From Amycolatopsis umgeniensis (GTDB lineage: Bacteria > Actinomycetota > Actinomycetes > Mycobacteriales > Pseudonocardiaceae), in contig NZ_JACHMX010000001.1 of the NCBI RefSeq assembly GCF_014205155.1, positions 4,340,001 through 4,404,000 of the forward strand: 64,000 nt of DNA, given 5' to 3'. The notes under the pieces are model-generated. The model was not told the DNA's origin. It was given only the letters and a program-made list of their open reading frames with translations, and did no database searches. Positions within the stretch are counted from its first letter, which is position 1. Every line of letters starts with the position of its first letter. Below, piece by piece: positions 24,447 to 34,601 of this stretch. Position numbers and translations under genes: made by a program.

Positions 24447-25529
24447 TCAGGCTTCGCCAGCGATGAACTTCTCGACCTCGTCGCGCGCGGTGGAGTCGTC
24501 GTACTGCTCCGGCGGCGACTTCATGAAGTACGAGGAAGCCGACAGGATCGGGCCGCCGATGCCGCGGTCCTTCGCGATCTTCGCGGCGCGCACGGCGTCG
24601 ATGATGATGCCCGCCGAGTTCGGCGAGTCCCACACCTCGAGCTTGTACTCCAGGTTCAGCGGCACGTCGCCGAAGGCGCGGCCCTCGAGCCGGACGTACG
24701 CCCACTTGCGGTCGTCGAGCCACTGCACGTAGTCCGACGGTCCGATGTGGACGTTGCCCTTGCCGAGCTCGCGGTCGACCTGCGAGGTGACCGACTGGGT
24801 CTTCGAGATCTTCTTCGACTCGAGCCGCTCGAGCTCCTTCATGTTCAGGAAGTCCATGTTCCCGCCCACGTTGAGCTGCATCGTCCGATCCAGCTGGACG
24901 CCGCGGTCCTCGAACAGTTTCGCCAGCACGCGGTGCGTGATGGTGGCGCCGACCTGGGACTTGATGTCGTCACCGACGATCGGCACGCCGGCCGCGCGGA
25001 ACTTCTCCGCCCACTCGGGGTCGGAGGCGATGAACACCGGCAGCGCGTTGACGAACGCCACACCGGCGTCGATGCACGCCTGCGCGTAGAACTTGTCGGC
25101 CTCTTCGGAACCCACCGGCAGGTAGGAGACGAGCACGTCGACCTCGGCCTCGCGCAGCGCCGCGACGACGTCGACCGGGGTCTCGTCGGACTCCTCGATG
25201 GTCTCGCGGTAGAACCGGCCGAGCCCGTCGTAGGTGTGACCGCGCTGCACGGTGACACCCAGCGGCGGCACGTCGGCGATCTTGATGGTGTTGTTCTCGC
25301 TGGCGAAGATCGCCTCGGACAGATCGCGGCTGACCTTCTTGGCGTCCACGTCGAACGCGGCCACGAACTCGATGTCGCGGACGTGGTACTCGCCGAACAC
25401 GACGTGCATCAAACCGGGCACGCGGGTGCTGGGATCTGCGTCGCGGTAGTACTGAACGCCCTGGACCAACGAGGCCGCACAGTTGCCGACGCCCACGATG
25501 GCCACCCGAACGCGGCGGTTCTCGCCCAT
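24447..25529 (-). CDS. ino1: Inositol-3-phosphate synthase
   Basis: This 360-aa enzyme converts glucose-6-phosphate to inositol-3-phosphate with NAD+, the first step of inositol supply for phosphatidylinositol and, in most actinobacteria, mycothiol. It opens with the NAD-binding motif [16 protein letters not shown] and keeps the family signatures [23 protein letters not shown] and APNSAG-type [11 protein letters not shown]. Length matches the actinobacterial form. A PadR regulator lies 68 bp upstream in the same direction, the arrangement known from Mycobacterium. Confidence 0.97.
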   Translation of the reverse strand: MGENRRVRVAIVGVGNCAASLVQGVQYYRDADPSTRVPGLMHVVFGEYHVRDIEFVAAFDVDAKKVSRDLSEAIFASENNTIKIADVPPLGVTVQRGHTYDGLGRFYRETIEESDETPVDVVAALREAEVDVLVSYLPVGSEEADKFYAQACIDAGVAFVNALPVFIASDPEWAEKFRAAGVPIVGDDIKSQVGATITHRVLAKLFEDRGVQLDRTMQLNVGGNMDFLNMKELERLESKKISKTQSVTSQVDRELGKGNVHIGPSDYVQWLDDRKWAYVRLEGRAFGDVPLNLEYKLEVWDSPNSAGIIIDAVRAAKIAKDRGIGGPILSASSYFMKSPPEQYDDSTARDEVEKFIAGEA

Positions 25530-25597
25530 GCCGGTTTCTCCTTCATTCGTCCAACAGTTGTAGGTAGTGCTGATGCCTTGCGGGCACGGAGAGCGCC

Positions 25598-26143
25598 TCA
25601 GGTCTCCGGTCCGCGCTGCTCGGCCTGTTCGTGCGCGATCAGCTCGTTGAGCCAGCGCACCTCCCGCTCACTGGACTCCAGCCCGAGCCGGTGCAGCTCA
25701 CGGGTGTAGCGGTCGATCTTCTCCTCGGCCCGCGCCATTGCCGTCCGAAGCCCTTCTCGGCGCTCCTCGACCCGACGACGGCGGCCTTCCAGGATTCGCA
25801 TCCTGACGTCGGCCGGTGTCCTCGAGAAGAACGCCAGATGGACGCCGAAGCCTTCGTCGTCCCACGTCTGCGGGCCCGCGTCGCCGAGCAGTTCGGCGAA
25901 CCGTTCCTTGCCCTCGGCGGTGAGCTTGTACACGCGCTTGCCCCGGCGTGCCCATGCCCTGTCTTCCACCTCTTCGAGCTCCTCGACGAGGTAACCGGAC
26001 CGAAGCAGCCGACGCAGTGTCGGGTACAGCGAGCCGTACGAGAACGTCCGGAACATCCCGAGCGTCTCGTGCAAACGTTTGCGCAGCACGTAACCGTGCA
26101 TGGGGGTCTCGTGCAACAGCCCCAAGATCGCGAGCTCGAGCAC
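25598..26143 (-). CDS. PadR-family transcriptional regulator
   Basis: A 181-aa regulator with an N-terminal winged helix ([21 protein letters not shown], then [19 protein letters not shown]) characteristic of PadR, and a C-terminal helical dimerisation arm (residues about 115-170, [18 protein letters not shown]). It lies upstream of ino1 in one transcription unit and probably controls inositol synthesis. A matching gene pair occurs at Rv0047c/Rv0046c of M. tuberculosis. Confidence 0.92.
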   Translation of the reverse strand: MLELAILGLLHETPMHGYVLRKRLHETLGMFRTFSYGSLYPTLRRLLRSGYLVEELEEVEDRAWARRGKRVYKLTAEGKERFAELLGDAGPQTWDDEGFGVHLAFFSRTPADVRMRILEGRRRRVEERREGLRTAMARAEEKIDRYTRELHRLGLESSEREVRWLNELIAHEQAEQRGPET

Positions 26144-26223
26144 ACCGCACCCCCTTCCGGGAACAAACCGCGACCGGTCGCGTTGGCCACCGAGACCGGC
26201 TCGGTCAACCTACCGGCCCACTA

Positions 26224-26236
26224 TATCGCGCCGATA
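26224..26236. promoter_or_regulatory. Short inverted repeat upstream of padR-ino1 (possible operator)
   Basis: TATCG-CGC-CGATA lies about 80 bp upstream of padR, in an AT-richer patch of the intergenic region shared with the DUF5318 gene. It could be the PadR operator. The dyad is short, so confidence is limited. Confidence 0.35.
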
Positions 26237-26390
26237 CATCGGAGTGGTGTAGCTAACCCCGATCGAACCCTCCGGAACCGGATGAAATTCACCGGAGAGT
26301 TATCGAATCGTCGGCGTGTCCGACCGTGCACGGTCCGTCCCCCCGAGAACGGGGCGTGGACCACACAGCAAGAGCCCGTACTCTGTTGGC

Positions 26391-26804
26391 GTGCGAAACC
26401 AGCGGCAGGTCGTGGACTACGCCTTACAGCGGCGCGCGCTGCTCAAGGGCGTCCACTCCGGACGGGTCGGCACATACGACGTCTGCGACGCGGGCCCGTA
26501 CCTCCTGCGGGCCGCGAAATTCCACGGACGACCTGGTGAGCAGGACTGCCCGGTCTGTCATCGGGAGGAACTGACCCTGGTGTCCTGGGTGTACGGCGAC
26601 GAGCTCAAACACGTCGCCGGATCGGCCAAGACGCCGGACGAACTGGTGCGGATGGACGGGCACTTCGCCGAGTTCACCGTCTACGAAGTCGAGGTATGCC
26701 GGAGCTGTCACTGGAACCACCTGGTGCGGTCCTACGTCCTCGGAACAGGAGAACCGGGAAGCACCCGGCCACGGACCCGGTCACAGAGGACAGCGGGTCA
26801 GTGA
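26391..26804 (+). CDS. DUF5318 family protein
   Basis: I chose GTG 26,391 (VRNQRQVVDYALQRRALLKG), the usual start of the family; the longer upstream frame is not conserved in character. The 137-aa protein carries two CxxC motifs (CPVC and CRSC) that could bind zinc, and FHGRPGEQDC. Family function is unknown, but it sits directly before the class A PBP gene, as Rv0049 does before ponA1 in M. tuberculosis, suggesting a role tied to cell wall synthesis. Confidence 0.85.
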   Translation: MRNQRQVVDYALQRRALLKGVHSGRVGTYDVCDAGPYLLRAAKFHGRPGEQDCPVCHREELTLVSWVYGDELKHVAGSAKTPDELVRMDGHFAEFTVYEVEVCRSCHWNHLVRSYVLGTGEPGSTRPRTRSQRTAGQ

Positions 26805-26871
26805 CAGGTATCGAAATCGCAGTTGAGCACAGAGCGGCGTCCCCCGAAGCGCCGGTCTGGGAGGCCCATTC

Positions 26872-29664
26872 GTGAACGACGACCGCAACCGCTCCTGGCC
26901 AGGCCAGGAGCCTGATGCACCTCGCCGTGCCCACTGGCCGGGCGAAGCCGACGACCCCGGCTGGCCGGGTGAGGAGCCCCCGCGCCGCCCCCAGCGCCGG
27001 ACACCCCCGAACGGCGAGCGCCGCGCGGCCCCACGCCCCGCGGATCCCCAATGGCCTGGTGACGGCGGTGGCGGCCCGGAGTGGCCGTCCGACGACGAAC
27101 CACGCCGTCCCGCGGCCCCGCGCCGCCCCAACGGCATGCCCCCGCGCAGGCAGGGGCCCCCGCCGCCCGGTGGCCGCCCCCAGCGCTCCCAGCAGGGCGC
27201 CGTCGGTCATCGCCCGCCGCCGCCTCCGCCGGGCAACCGCCGTCCCCCCGCTCCCGCCGATCAGGCGACCGCGATGGTCCGCCCGGTCGAGCCGGAGCCG
27301 TACGAGCGCGAGCCGGAACTCATCACGCACCACGCGCACAACGGCACCGAAGACCCGTACGGCTACGACCCGTACGACGACCGCTATGACGATCGTCACG
27401 AAAGCACGGCGCTCGGCGCCGAGGGTGACGAGCCGTACGACGACGAGCCCGCCGAGGACGAAGACGGCGACAAGAAGAAAAAGGTCCTGACGCCGAAGCA
27501 GCGCAAGAAGCGCCGCTGGCGGATCATCCGACGTGTCCTTTACTCGATGTTCGGCCTGTTCGTGGTGGTACCGGCGATCGCGTTCGTCATCACGTACTTC
27601 CTGGTCGACGTCCCGTCGCAGGAAAGCGTCGCGAGCCTGCAGAGCCAGCCGATCACGCTGATGTACGCCGACGGCAGCCCGATGGGCAAGATCTCACCCG
27701 GCACCGGCGGAAGCCGGTATCTGCTGCAGCCAGGCGATGTCCCGGAGGTGGTCAAGAAGGCCGTGTACGCGGCCGAGGACTCGTCCTTCGAGACCAACTC
27801 CGGTTTCGACGTCGGCGGCATCCTGCGCGCGGTCTACAACAACGTCACCGGCGGCCAAGGCGGCGGTTCGACGATCTCCCAGCAGTACATCAAGAAGGCC
27901 ACGGCCAACGAGGCGCCGACGCTCACGCGTAAATGGACCGAGCTGGCGAAGTCCTTCAAGATGAACAACCAGATGTCCAAAGAGGAGATCATCACCGCAT
28001 ACCTCAACACCATCTACTTCGGACGCGGCGCGAACGGCATCGAGGCGGCCGCTCAGGCCTACTTCAAGAAGCCGGCCAAGGAGCTCGGCGCGCCCGAGGC
28101 GGCACTGCTCGCGGGCCTGATCCAGGGGCCGAGCAAATCCGAGAACGAGGCATACGCGCAGCGGCGCTGGAGCTTCGTGATGGACCAGATGGTGGCGAAC
28201 AAGTGGCTCGACCCGGGTCAGCGCGCCACCGCGGAGTTCCCGAAGCCGATCCCGAAGTCCCAGGCCAAGGCCGACGACGCCGGGACACTGAGCCTGCACA
28301 TCCGCAACCGCGTGATCGACGAGCTCGAGGCCCGCGGTTACGACCAGGCCAGGCTGCACCAGGGCGGCTTCAAGATCACCACGACGATCGACCCCAAGGC
28401 GCAGAAGATGGCCGAGGAGTCCGTCGCCGAGGGGATGAAGGGCCAGACCGACGAGAACATCCTGAACGCGCTGGTCGCGATCGATCCCAAGACCGGCGGC
28501 GTGGTCGCCTACTGGGGCGGCCCGGACTGGACGAAGAACGACAAGGGTCAGGACGTCCAGGCCATCGACTGGGCGAACGTGCCGCACAACCCCGGATCGG
28601 CGTTCAAGGCCTTCGACCTGACGGCCTTCCTCAAGATGGGCAAGGGGCTCGGCGAGACGTTCGACGGCTCCAACAACCGGAAGTTCGACGGCCGCACGAT
28701 CCGGAACGCGGGCGAGAGCTCCAACTGTGGCACGCAGTGCACGGTCGCCGAGGCGATGAAGGTCTCCGCGAACACCGTGTTCTACGACATGGTCCGCAAC
28801 GCGACGAAGATCGACCCGGTGGCGAAGGCCGCGAAGGAAGCCGGCGTGATGGTGGAGGCCGACGGCGGCAAGGCGAAGCTGAGCCCCGACATCAACATCG
28901 CCCTCGGCGGTGGTGGCACGGTCACCACGGCCGAGGACATGGCGGCCGGGTTCGCCACCTTCGCCGGTGAAGGCGTCCGGCAGAAGCAGCACTTCGTCGC
29001 CAAGCTGGCCAATTCCCAGGACGAGGTCGAGTTCGACGAGACGGCCCCCAAGGGCTCTCCCGCCTTCAGTGACGACGCCGACAAGAGCAAGCAGATCGCC
29101 GGCAACGTCACGGACGCGCTCGAAGAGGTCATCCCGTACTCGAAGCTGAAGTGCCCGAAGGGGCACGACTGCGCGGGCAAGACCGGCACGCAGCAGTACG
29201 ACTTCAAGGACAGCGACCCGGCCAGCTACCGCGACCGCAACGCGCAGACCTGGATGGTGGGCTACACGCCGACCATCTCGACCTCGGTGTGGGTCGGCGG
29301 CGACGGCAACAAGCCGCTGCACGACAAGAGCGGCAAGCCGGTCTACGGCCGGACCATCGCGGGCCCGATCTGGGAAGACTTCATGTCCCGGTACATGACC
29401 GGCAAGCCGACGGAGAAGTTCGACAACGTCAAGGCGATCGGCAAGGACGCCAGGTCCGTGCCGACGACGACGGTTTCGAAGCCGCCGCCGACGTCGGCGC
29501 CGCCCGAGACGCCGACGACCACGCCGACGCCGACGATCCCCACCGAGCCGACCGAGCCGACGGAAACCGGCGGTTGGCCGACGAAGCCGACCAAGCCCAC
29601 GAAGCCGACCAGACCGGGGCCGGGGACCACGGAACCGTTGTTCCCGAACGGCGAAGATCCGTGA
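26872..29664 (+). CDS. ponA: Class A penicillin-binding protein (first of two tandem copies)
   Basis: A 930-aa bifunctional peptidoglycan synthase starting at GTG 26,872. A Pro/Gly-rich cytoplasmic tail of about 220 residues precedes one transmembrane helix (about 224-246, LFVVVPAIAFVITYFLV). The GT51 glycosyltransferase domain has catalytic Glu302 in AAEDSSFETNSGFD and GGSTISQQY. The transpeptidase domain has the SxxK motif at Ser576 (GSAFK), the SAN motif in VSANTVF and KTGTQ. A long Thr/Pro-rich tail ends the protein. It polymerises and crosslinks peptidoglycan. A strong terminator follows. Confidence 0.96.
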   Translation: MNDDRNRSWPGQEPDAPRRAHWPGEADDPGWPGEEPPRRPQRRTPPNGERRAAPRPADPQWPGDGGGGPEWPSDDEPRRPAAPRRPNGMPPRRQGPPPPGGRPQRSQQGAVGHRPPPPPPGNRRPPAPADQATAMVRPVEPEPYEREPELITHHAHNGTEDPYGYDPYDDRYDDRHESTALGAEGDEPYDDEPAEDEDGDKKKKVLTPKQRKKRRWRIIRRVLYSMFGLFVVVPAIAFVITYFLVDVPSQESVASLQSQPITLMYADGSPMGKISPGTGGSRYLLQPGDVPEVVKKAVYAAEDSSFETNSGFDVGGILRAVYNNVTGGQGGGSTISQQYIKKATANEAPTLTRKWTELAKSFKMNNQMSKEEIITAYLNTIYFGRGANGIEAAAQAYFKKPAKELGAPEAALLAGLIQGPSKSENEAYAQRRWSFVMDQMVANKWLDPGQRATAEFPKPIPKSQAKADDAGTLSLHIRNRVIDELEARGYDQARLHQGGFKITTTIDPKAQKMAEESVAEGMKGQTDENILNALVAIDPKTGGVVAYWGGPDWTKNDKGQDVQAIDWANVPHNPGSAFKAFDLTAFLKMGKGLGETFDGSNNRKFDGRTIRNAGESSNCGTQCTVAEAMKVSANTVFYDMVRNATKIDPVAKAAKEAGVMVEADGGKAKLSPDINIALGGGGTVTTAEDMAAGFATFAGEGVRQKQHFVAKLANSQDEVEFDETAPKGSPAFSDDADKSKQIAGNVTDALEEVIPYSKLKCPKGHDCAGKTGTQQYDFKDSDPASYRDRNAQTWMVGYTPTISTSVWVGGDGNKPLHDKSGKPVYGRTIAGPIWEDFMSRYMTGKPTEKFDNVKAIGKDARSVPTTTVSKPPPTSAPPETPTTTPTPTIPTEPTEPTETGGWPTKPTKPTKPTRPGPGTTEPLFPNGEDP

Positions 29665-29683
29665 TGACCGGGCGAAGAGCATG

Positions 29684-29723
29684 AAAAAGGTGTGCCGGGC
29701 GGGCTGCCCGGCACACCTTTTTT
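29684..29723 (+). terminator. Intrinsic terminator after the first PBP gene
   Basis: A 17-base arm beginning AAAAAGGTGTGCC pairs perfectly with 29,706-29,722 across a 5-base loop, and a run of six Ts follows the stem. It lies 20 bp behind the first PBP gene and separates it from the second. Confidence 0.9.
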
Positions 29724-29826
29724 CGTGGCCGCCGATGAACCTGAACCGATCTGATACGTCTTAAGTAGAAGGAGACCTGCGACCGCAGGACCGCGCTCAC
29801 CCACGAAAGGTTCGGAGGACGTCAAA

Positions 29827-32382
29827 GTGAACGACGATCCCCACGGCGGATGGCCAGGTCAGGACCCTGACCCCGCCCGTCGTCCGCAACGCCCGGCCGG
29901 ACCGCCCCGCCGCCCCGCCGGAGGACCGCCTCCGGGCTACGGGCAGCGGCAGGGTCCCGGTTCGCAGGGTCCGGGGCAGGCGCCGTGGCAGCGGCAGGGT
30001 TCTCCCCAGCAGCAGCCGCCGCCCCAGCAGCCCCAGCAGCCGCGGCGTTCGCAGCGGCCGCCGGTCGCGCCGCAGCACGAGCCGGACCTCATCACGCACC
30101 ACGAGCACAACGGCACGGAGCACCGGTACGAAGCCGACCGCGGCTACGACGACCAGTACGACGATGAGCAGTACGCCCCGGAGACCGACGAGAACGGGAA
30201 ACCGATCCTCACCCCGGCGCAGCGCAAGAAGCGCCGGTGGAGACGAATCCGGCGGGTGGTGCTCGCCCTGTTCTGCCTTTTCGTCGTCATCCCGGCGATC
30301 GCGTTCGTGATCACCTACTTCGCCGTCGACGTCCCGTCGCCGCAGGCGATCGCGGCCACGCAGGGCCAGGCGGTGACCTACTACTACGCCGACAACACCG
30401 AGATGGGCAAGGACGTGCCCAAGGGTGGCAACCGGCAGATCCTGACGCCGGAGCAGATCCCCGACATCGTCAAGAAGGCCGTCATCGCCACCGAGGACGC
30501 CTCGTTCGAGACGAACTCCGGCTTCGACATCGGCGGCATCCTGCGCGCGGTCTACAACCAGGTGACCGCGGGCAAGGGCGGTGGTTCGACCATCTCCCAG
30601 CAGTACATCAAGGTCGCCAGCGGGGACGACGAATCGTCGCTCACCCGTAAATGGACCGAGCTCGCCAAATCCTTCAAGATGAACCAGACGTACGAGAAAA
30701 AGGACATCATCTCGGCGTACCTGAACATCATCTACTTCGGACGCGGCGCGTACGGCATCGAGTCGGCCGCTCAGGCGTTCTTCGCCAAGCCCGCGGGCGA
30801 GCTGAACGCCTCCGAAGCCGCGCTCCTCGCGGGTCTCATCCAGCAGCCAGGCCGCTCAGAGAACCCGAAGGTCGCGAACGAACGCTGGACGGTCGCACTG
30901 AACCGCATGGTGCAGAACGGTTTCCTCTCCGCCGCGGATCGCGCGAACCTCCAGTTCCCGACGCCGGTGCCGCAGACCGACAAGGAACAGGCCGGGGTGG
31001 TGAACCCGTTCATCCGCGACAAGATCAAAGACGAACTGGCCGCGAACGGCATCACCGGCGACGTCTATTACACGGGCGGCTACAAGGTCTACACGACCAT
31101 CGACCCGAAGGCGCAGGCCGCGGCCGAGCAGGCGGTCGCCGACGGGATGAAGGGCCAGACCGACGAGAACCTGCTCAACGCGCTCGTCGCGATCGACCCC
31201 AAGACCGGCGGCGTGAAGGCGTACTACGGTGGCCCGTCCATCGTGAAGGGGCCCAACGGCCAAGACCAGAAGGGCCGGGACTGGGCGAACACTCCGCAGA
31301 ACCCCGGGTCTTCGATGAAGCCGTTCGACCTCACCGCGTACATGCAGATGGGCAAGGGCGGCATCAACTCGACGTTCGACGGGTCCAACAACCGGCAGTT
31401 CGGGAAGCAGACGATCCGGAACGCCGGTCCCGGCAGCTCGTGTTCGGCGCAGTGCACGGTGTCCGAGGCGATGCAGCGGTCGGCGAACACGGTGTTCTAC
31501 GACATGGTCGTGAACGTGACCAAACCCGGGCCGGTGGCACAGGCCGCCAAGGACGCCGGGATCAAACCCGCCCCCGAAGGCGCCTCGGAACTGTTCGCCG
31601 ACAACAACATCGCGCTCGGCGGTGGCAAGACGGCCGTCAGCCCGGAGGACATGGCCGCCTCGTACGCGACCTTCGCGGGCGATGGCCAGCGCCGGACCAG
31701 GCATTTCGTCACCAAGGTGACCAACTCGCAGGACGAGGCCGCATACTCGGCTCCGGAAGAGGCGAAGCCGGCTTTCTCCGACGACTCCGACAAGAGCAAG
31801 CAGATCGCGGGCAACGTCACCGAGTCGCTCAAGGGTGTCATCCCGTTCTCGAAGCTCAAGTGCCCCAACAACCACGAGTGCGCCGGCAAGACCGGAACCC
31901 AGCAGCACACCTACCGGCAGGGTGAGCCGGCGTCGGCGAAGGACTCCAACTCGCAGACCTGGATGGTCGGCTACACGCCGTCGATCTCGGCCGCGGTGTG
32001 GGTCGGCGGCGACGGCGACAAGGCGCTGAAGGGCAAGAACGGCAAGGCGATCTTCGGTTCGACGATCGCCGGGCCGATCTGGCAGAAGTTCCTCTCGCTC
32101 TACCTGAACGGCAAGCCGGGGGAGCGCTTCGACAAGGTCAAGATCATCGGCGGGGACGACAGCAACACGATCCCGTCGACGCAGACCCCGCCGGAAGGGG
32201 ACGAGGACTCGAACGAGACCGGCACTCCGTCGACCGGCCCGTCGACGGGTTCGTCGTCCTCGCGGAATGAGGAAGACCCGCCGTCGAGCTCGAAGAACCC
32301 GCCTTCCTCCAGCGAGAACAACGGGGAAGAGGGGAACGGCAACGGTCCCGGCCGCGGTGGCGGCAGAGGCGACAACGGCTAG
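29827..32382 (+). CDS. Class A penicillin-binding protein (second of two tandem copies)
   Basis: An 851-aa paralogue of the gene before it, starting at GTG 29,827 with the same MNDD opening. It has a Gln/Pro-rich cytoplasmic tail, a transmembrane helix with CLFVVIPAIAFVITYFAV, a GT51 domain with Glu223 in ATEDASFETNSGFD and GGSTISQQY, and a transpeptidase domain with SSMK at Ser495, RSANTVFY and KTGTQ. The C-terminal tail is Ser/Glu/Asn-rich instead of Thr/Pro-rich. All catalytic motifs are intact, so both copies look active. The tandem pair arose by duplication. Confidence 0.95.
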   Translation: MNDDPHGGWPGQDPDPARRPQRPAGPPRRPAGGPPPGYGQRQGPGSQGPGQAPWQRQGSPQQQPPPQQPQQPRRSQRPPVAPQHEPDLITHHEHNGTEHRYEADRGYDDQYDDEQYAPETDENGKPILTPAQRKKRRWRRIRRVVLALFCLFVVIPAIAFVITYFAVDVPSPQAIAATQGQAVTYYYADNTEMGKDVPKGGNRQILTPEQIPDIVKKAVIATEDASFETNSGFDIGGILRAVYNQVTAGKGGGSTISQQYIKVASGDDESSLTRKWTELAKSFKMNQTYEKKDIISAYLNIIYFGRGAYGIESAAQAFFAKPAGELNASEAALLAGLIQQPGRSENPKVANERWTVALNRMVQNGFLSAADRANLQFPTPVPQTDKEQAGVVNPFIRDKIKDELAANGITGDVYYTGGYKVYTTIDPKAQAAAEQAVADGMKGQTDENLLNALVAIDPKTGGVKAYYGGPSIVKGPNGQDQKGRDWANTPQNPGSSMKPFDLTAYMQMGKGGINSTFDGSNNRQFGKQTIRNAGPGSSCSAQCTVSEAMQRSANTVFYDMVVNVTKPGPVAQAAKDAGIKPAPEGASELFADNNIALGGGKTAVSPEDMAASYATFAGDGQRRTRHFVTKVTNSQDEAAYSAPEEAKPAFSDDSDKSKQIAGNVTESLKGVIPFSKLKCPNNHECAGKTGTQQHTYRQGEPASAKDSNSQTWMVGYTPSISAAVWVGGDGDKALKGKNGKAIFGSTIAGPIWQKFLSLYLNGKPGERFDKVKIIGGDDSNTIPSTQTPPEGDEDSNETGTPSTGPSTGSSSSRNEEDPPSSSKNPPSSSENNGEEGNGNGPGRGGGRGDNG

Positions 32383-32391
32383 CTCGCCGGG

Positions 32392-33441
32392 TCAGAGGAT
32401 GACGACGCGCCTTTCGGCACCCGAGAGGTGGGCGGCTTCGATGACCCGGAGCGCCTCGACGGCGGAGGCGGGATCGACAGGGAACCCGCCTTTGCCGAGG
32501 AGCGCGTCGCGCACCTGCGCGTAGAAGTCCTCGTAGCGGCCGACCTCGGTGGGCACCGTCTCGACGTCGTCGTTCACGCCGAGCTTTCCGGCGTCCGACG
32601 GCGGTTCCACCGCCCAGCCGGGGTCGCCGGGCCGCAGGCCGTCCTTGATCTGCGGCTCTTGGACGTCGAGGCCGTACTTGGTGAAAGTCGCCTTGTCGCC
32701 GAGCACGCGGAACCGCGGGTTCCGGGTCCCCGCCAGCGCGGACGCCCAGAGATGCGAGCGCACGCCGTTGGTGTGCCGGAGGGCGACGAAGACGTCGTCG
32801 TCGACGGACACCCCGGCGCGGCGCTTGTCGACCTCCGCGTAGACCTCGGAGACCGGGCCGAACAGCTGCAGCGCCTGATCGACGATGTGCGCGCCGAGGT
32901 CGTAGAGCAGCCCGCCCGCCTCGGCGGGGTCTCCGAACTCGCGCCAGTTGTCCCGCGGCTTCGGCACCCAACGGTCGTAGCGCGACTCGAAGCGGAAGAC
33001 GTCGCCGAGGCGGCCCGCGTCGAGGAGCTTCCGGACGGTGAGGAAGTCCGAGTCGAACCGGCGGTTCTGGAACACCGTCAGTCCGACGCCGTTGGCCTCA
33101 GCGGCCTCGACGACCTTCGCCGCCTCGGCCGCTGTCGGCGCGAAGGGCTTGTCGACGACGACGGGCAGGCCTGCCTCGATCGCCCGAAGCGCGAGCGGGA
33201 CGTGCGTGCGGTTCGGCGTGCTGACGACGACCAGGTCCAGCTCGTCGGCCTTCGCGAACAACGCGTCCGCGTCCGGCAGCACGTCGGCGGCCGGATAATC
33301 GGCGCTGGCCTGCCCGACCCTGTCCGGGTTCGAGGTGACGATGGCGGCCGGGGTCAGCCCCGGCGTCGCGCTGATCAGCGGGGCGTGGAAGACGCGCCCG
33401 CCGATGCCGTATCCGAAGATCCCCACTCGCAAGTCAGCCAT
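32392..33441 (-). CDS. Gfo/Idh/MocA family oxidoreductase
   Basis: I chose ATG 33,441 (MADLRVGIFGYGIGG), because the longer frame lacks coding character before it. The 349-aa protein begins with a Rossmann NAD(P) motif (GIFGYGIGGRVFHAP), carries the family KPF motif (VVDKPFAPTAAEA, near residue 90) and the YDLGAHIVDQALQLFG segment with the catalytic His. Such enzymes oxidise or reduce sugars, inositol or related ketones. It diverges from a ROK regulator with 55 bp between them, suggesting co-regulation. The substrate is not evident. Confidence 0.9.
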   Translation of the reverse strand: MADLRVGIFGYGIGGRVFHAPLISATPGLTPAAIVTSNPDRVGQASADYPAADVLPDADALFAKADELDLVVVSTPNRTHVPLALRAIEAGLPVVVDKPFAPTAAEAAKVVEAAEANGVGLTVFQNRRFDSDFLTVRKLLDAGRLGDVFRFESRYDRWVPKPRDNWREFGDPAEAGGLLYDLGAHIVDQALQLFGPVSEVYAEVDKRRAGVSVDDDVFVALRHTNGVRSHLWASALAGTRNPRFRVLGDKATFTKYGLDVQEPQIKDGLRPGDPGWAVEPPSDAGKLGVNDDVETVPTEVGRYEDFYAQVRDALLGKGGFPVDPASAVEALRVIEAAHLSGAERRVVIL

Positions 33442-33453
33442 GCCTCCATTAAA

Positions 33454-33464
33454 CAACAGTGTTG
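33454..33464. promoter_or_regulatory. Short inverted repeat between oxidoreductase and ROK genes (possible operator)
   Basis: CAAC-AGT-GTTG lies in the 55-bp divergent space between the oxidoreductase and the ROK regulator, in an AT-rich patch that should also hold promoter elements. The dyad is short. Confidence 0.3.
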
Positions 33465-33496
33465 CGTAATCAGCCAGTCGTGGGAGGATGCGCGCT

Positions 33497-34591
33497 ATGC
33501 CGGAGACCGGGGTCAATCTGCGCGGCCTGCGCCAGCACAATCGGGCGCTGCTGCTCGCGCACATCCTGCGCGCGGGCGGTCTCAGCCGCGTCGAGCTCGC
33601 CGAACGCACCCGGCTCACTCAGCAGGCTGTCTCGAAGATCGTCCCCGAACTGCTCGAGGCCGGCCTGCTGGACGAGGAACGCCAGCCCGCGTCCGGGGTC
33701 GGCAAGCCGCGCACGCTGCTGCGTATTCGCGCGGGCGCCCGGCACGCGCTCGGCGCGCAGCTCGACCGGGACTCCTTCCGGGTGGTCAGGACCGATCTCG
33801 CCGGGAAGGTCGTCGCGTCGGAGAGCGGCCCGCTGTCTCCGGGATTCACTCCTGACCAGGCCGTTTCCACCCTCGGCGAAGCGACGGAAGCGCTGCTCGA
33901 GGGTGTCGAGCGGGAACGTGTCCTCGGCCTCGGTGTCGGCACCGTCGGACCGCTCGACCACCTCGAAGGAGTGGTCCGGGACGCCACGAACATGCCGGGC
34001 TGGCACCACGTCCCCCTGCGCGACCTGCTCGCGAAACGCACCGGGCTGCCCGTGCGGCTCGACAAGAACACCAACGCCGCGGCCTTCGCCCAGCACTGGC
34101 CGGAGGGCGACCAGGCCGCGACGGCCGTCGTGCTCGTCGGCACCGGGATCGGGGTCGGCCTGCTGATCGACGGCAGGCTGTACCGCGGGCCGCGCACCAA
34201 CGCGGGTGAGTTCGGGCATACGACGCTCGCCTACGACGGGCCGCGCTGCGCGTGCGGGCGCCGCGGCTGCGTCGAGGTGCTGCACAACGCGGCGGCGACC
34301 ACGAAGGAGGCGGCCGGACTGCTGGGGATCGGGCTCGCCGACCTCGTCCAGGTCCTCGACCTCGAACGCGTCGTGCTGACCGGGCGTTCGGTCCGCGCGG
34401 AGCCCGAGGTGTACCGCGACACGGTCGCCGCGCGGTTGCGGGAACTGCTGCCTTTGCCGCACTGGCAACGAATCCAGGTCGATCTCGACGAGATGGGCGA
34501 CGATGTCGTGGCGTTCGGCGCGGCGGCCGAGGTGCTCGCCGGGTTCTACGACGGAGGCGATATCACCGGGGGTCACCCGGATAGGCGCTAA
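33497..34591 (+). CDS. ROK family transcriptional regulator
   Basis: I chose ATG 33,497, nine bases behind GGGAGG. The 364-aa protein has an N-terminal winged helix (LSRVELAERTRLTQQAVSKI) and a ROK sugar-kinase-like domain with the LVGTGIGVGLLIDG phosphate motif and the zinc-binding CACGRRGCVE. It lacks the second half of some ROK kinase motifs and is probably a repressor that senses a sugar or sugar phosphate. It likely controls the divergent oxidoreductase. Confidence 0.88.
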   Translation: MPETGVNLRGLRQHNRALLLAHILRAGGLSRVELAERTRLTQQAVSKIVPELLEAGLLDEERQPASGVGKPRTLLRIRAGARHALGAQLDRDSFRVVRTDLAGKVVASESGPLSPGFTPDQAVSTLGEATEALLEGVERERVLGLGVGTVGPLDHLEGVVRDATNMPGWHHVPLRDLLAKRTGLPVRLDKNTNAAAFAQHWPEGDQAATAVVLVGTGIGVGLLIDGRLYRGPRTNAGEFGHTTLAYDGPRCACGRRGCVEVLHNAAATTKEAAGLLGIGLADLVQVLDLERVVLTGRSVRAEPEVYRDTVAARLRELLPLPHWQRIQVDLDEMGDDVVAFGAAAEVLAGFYDGGDITGGHPDRR

Positions 34592-34601
34592 CATCCGCCA
34601 C

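Noticed and set aside
27694..29682. 662-aa minus-strand frame opposite the first PBP gene
   Set aside because: Arg/Leu/Gly/Val-rich shadow covering the PBP catalytic domains and the terminator; not a gene.
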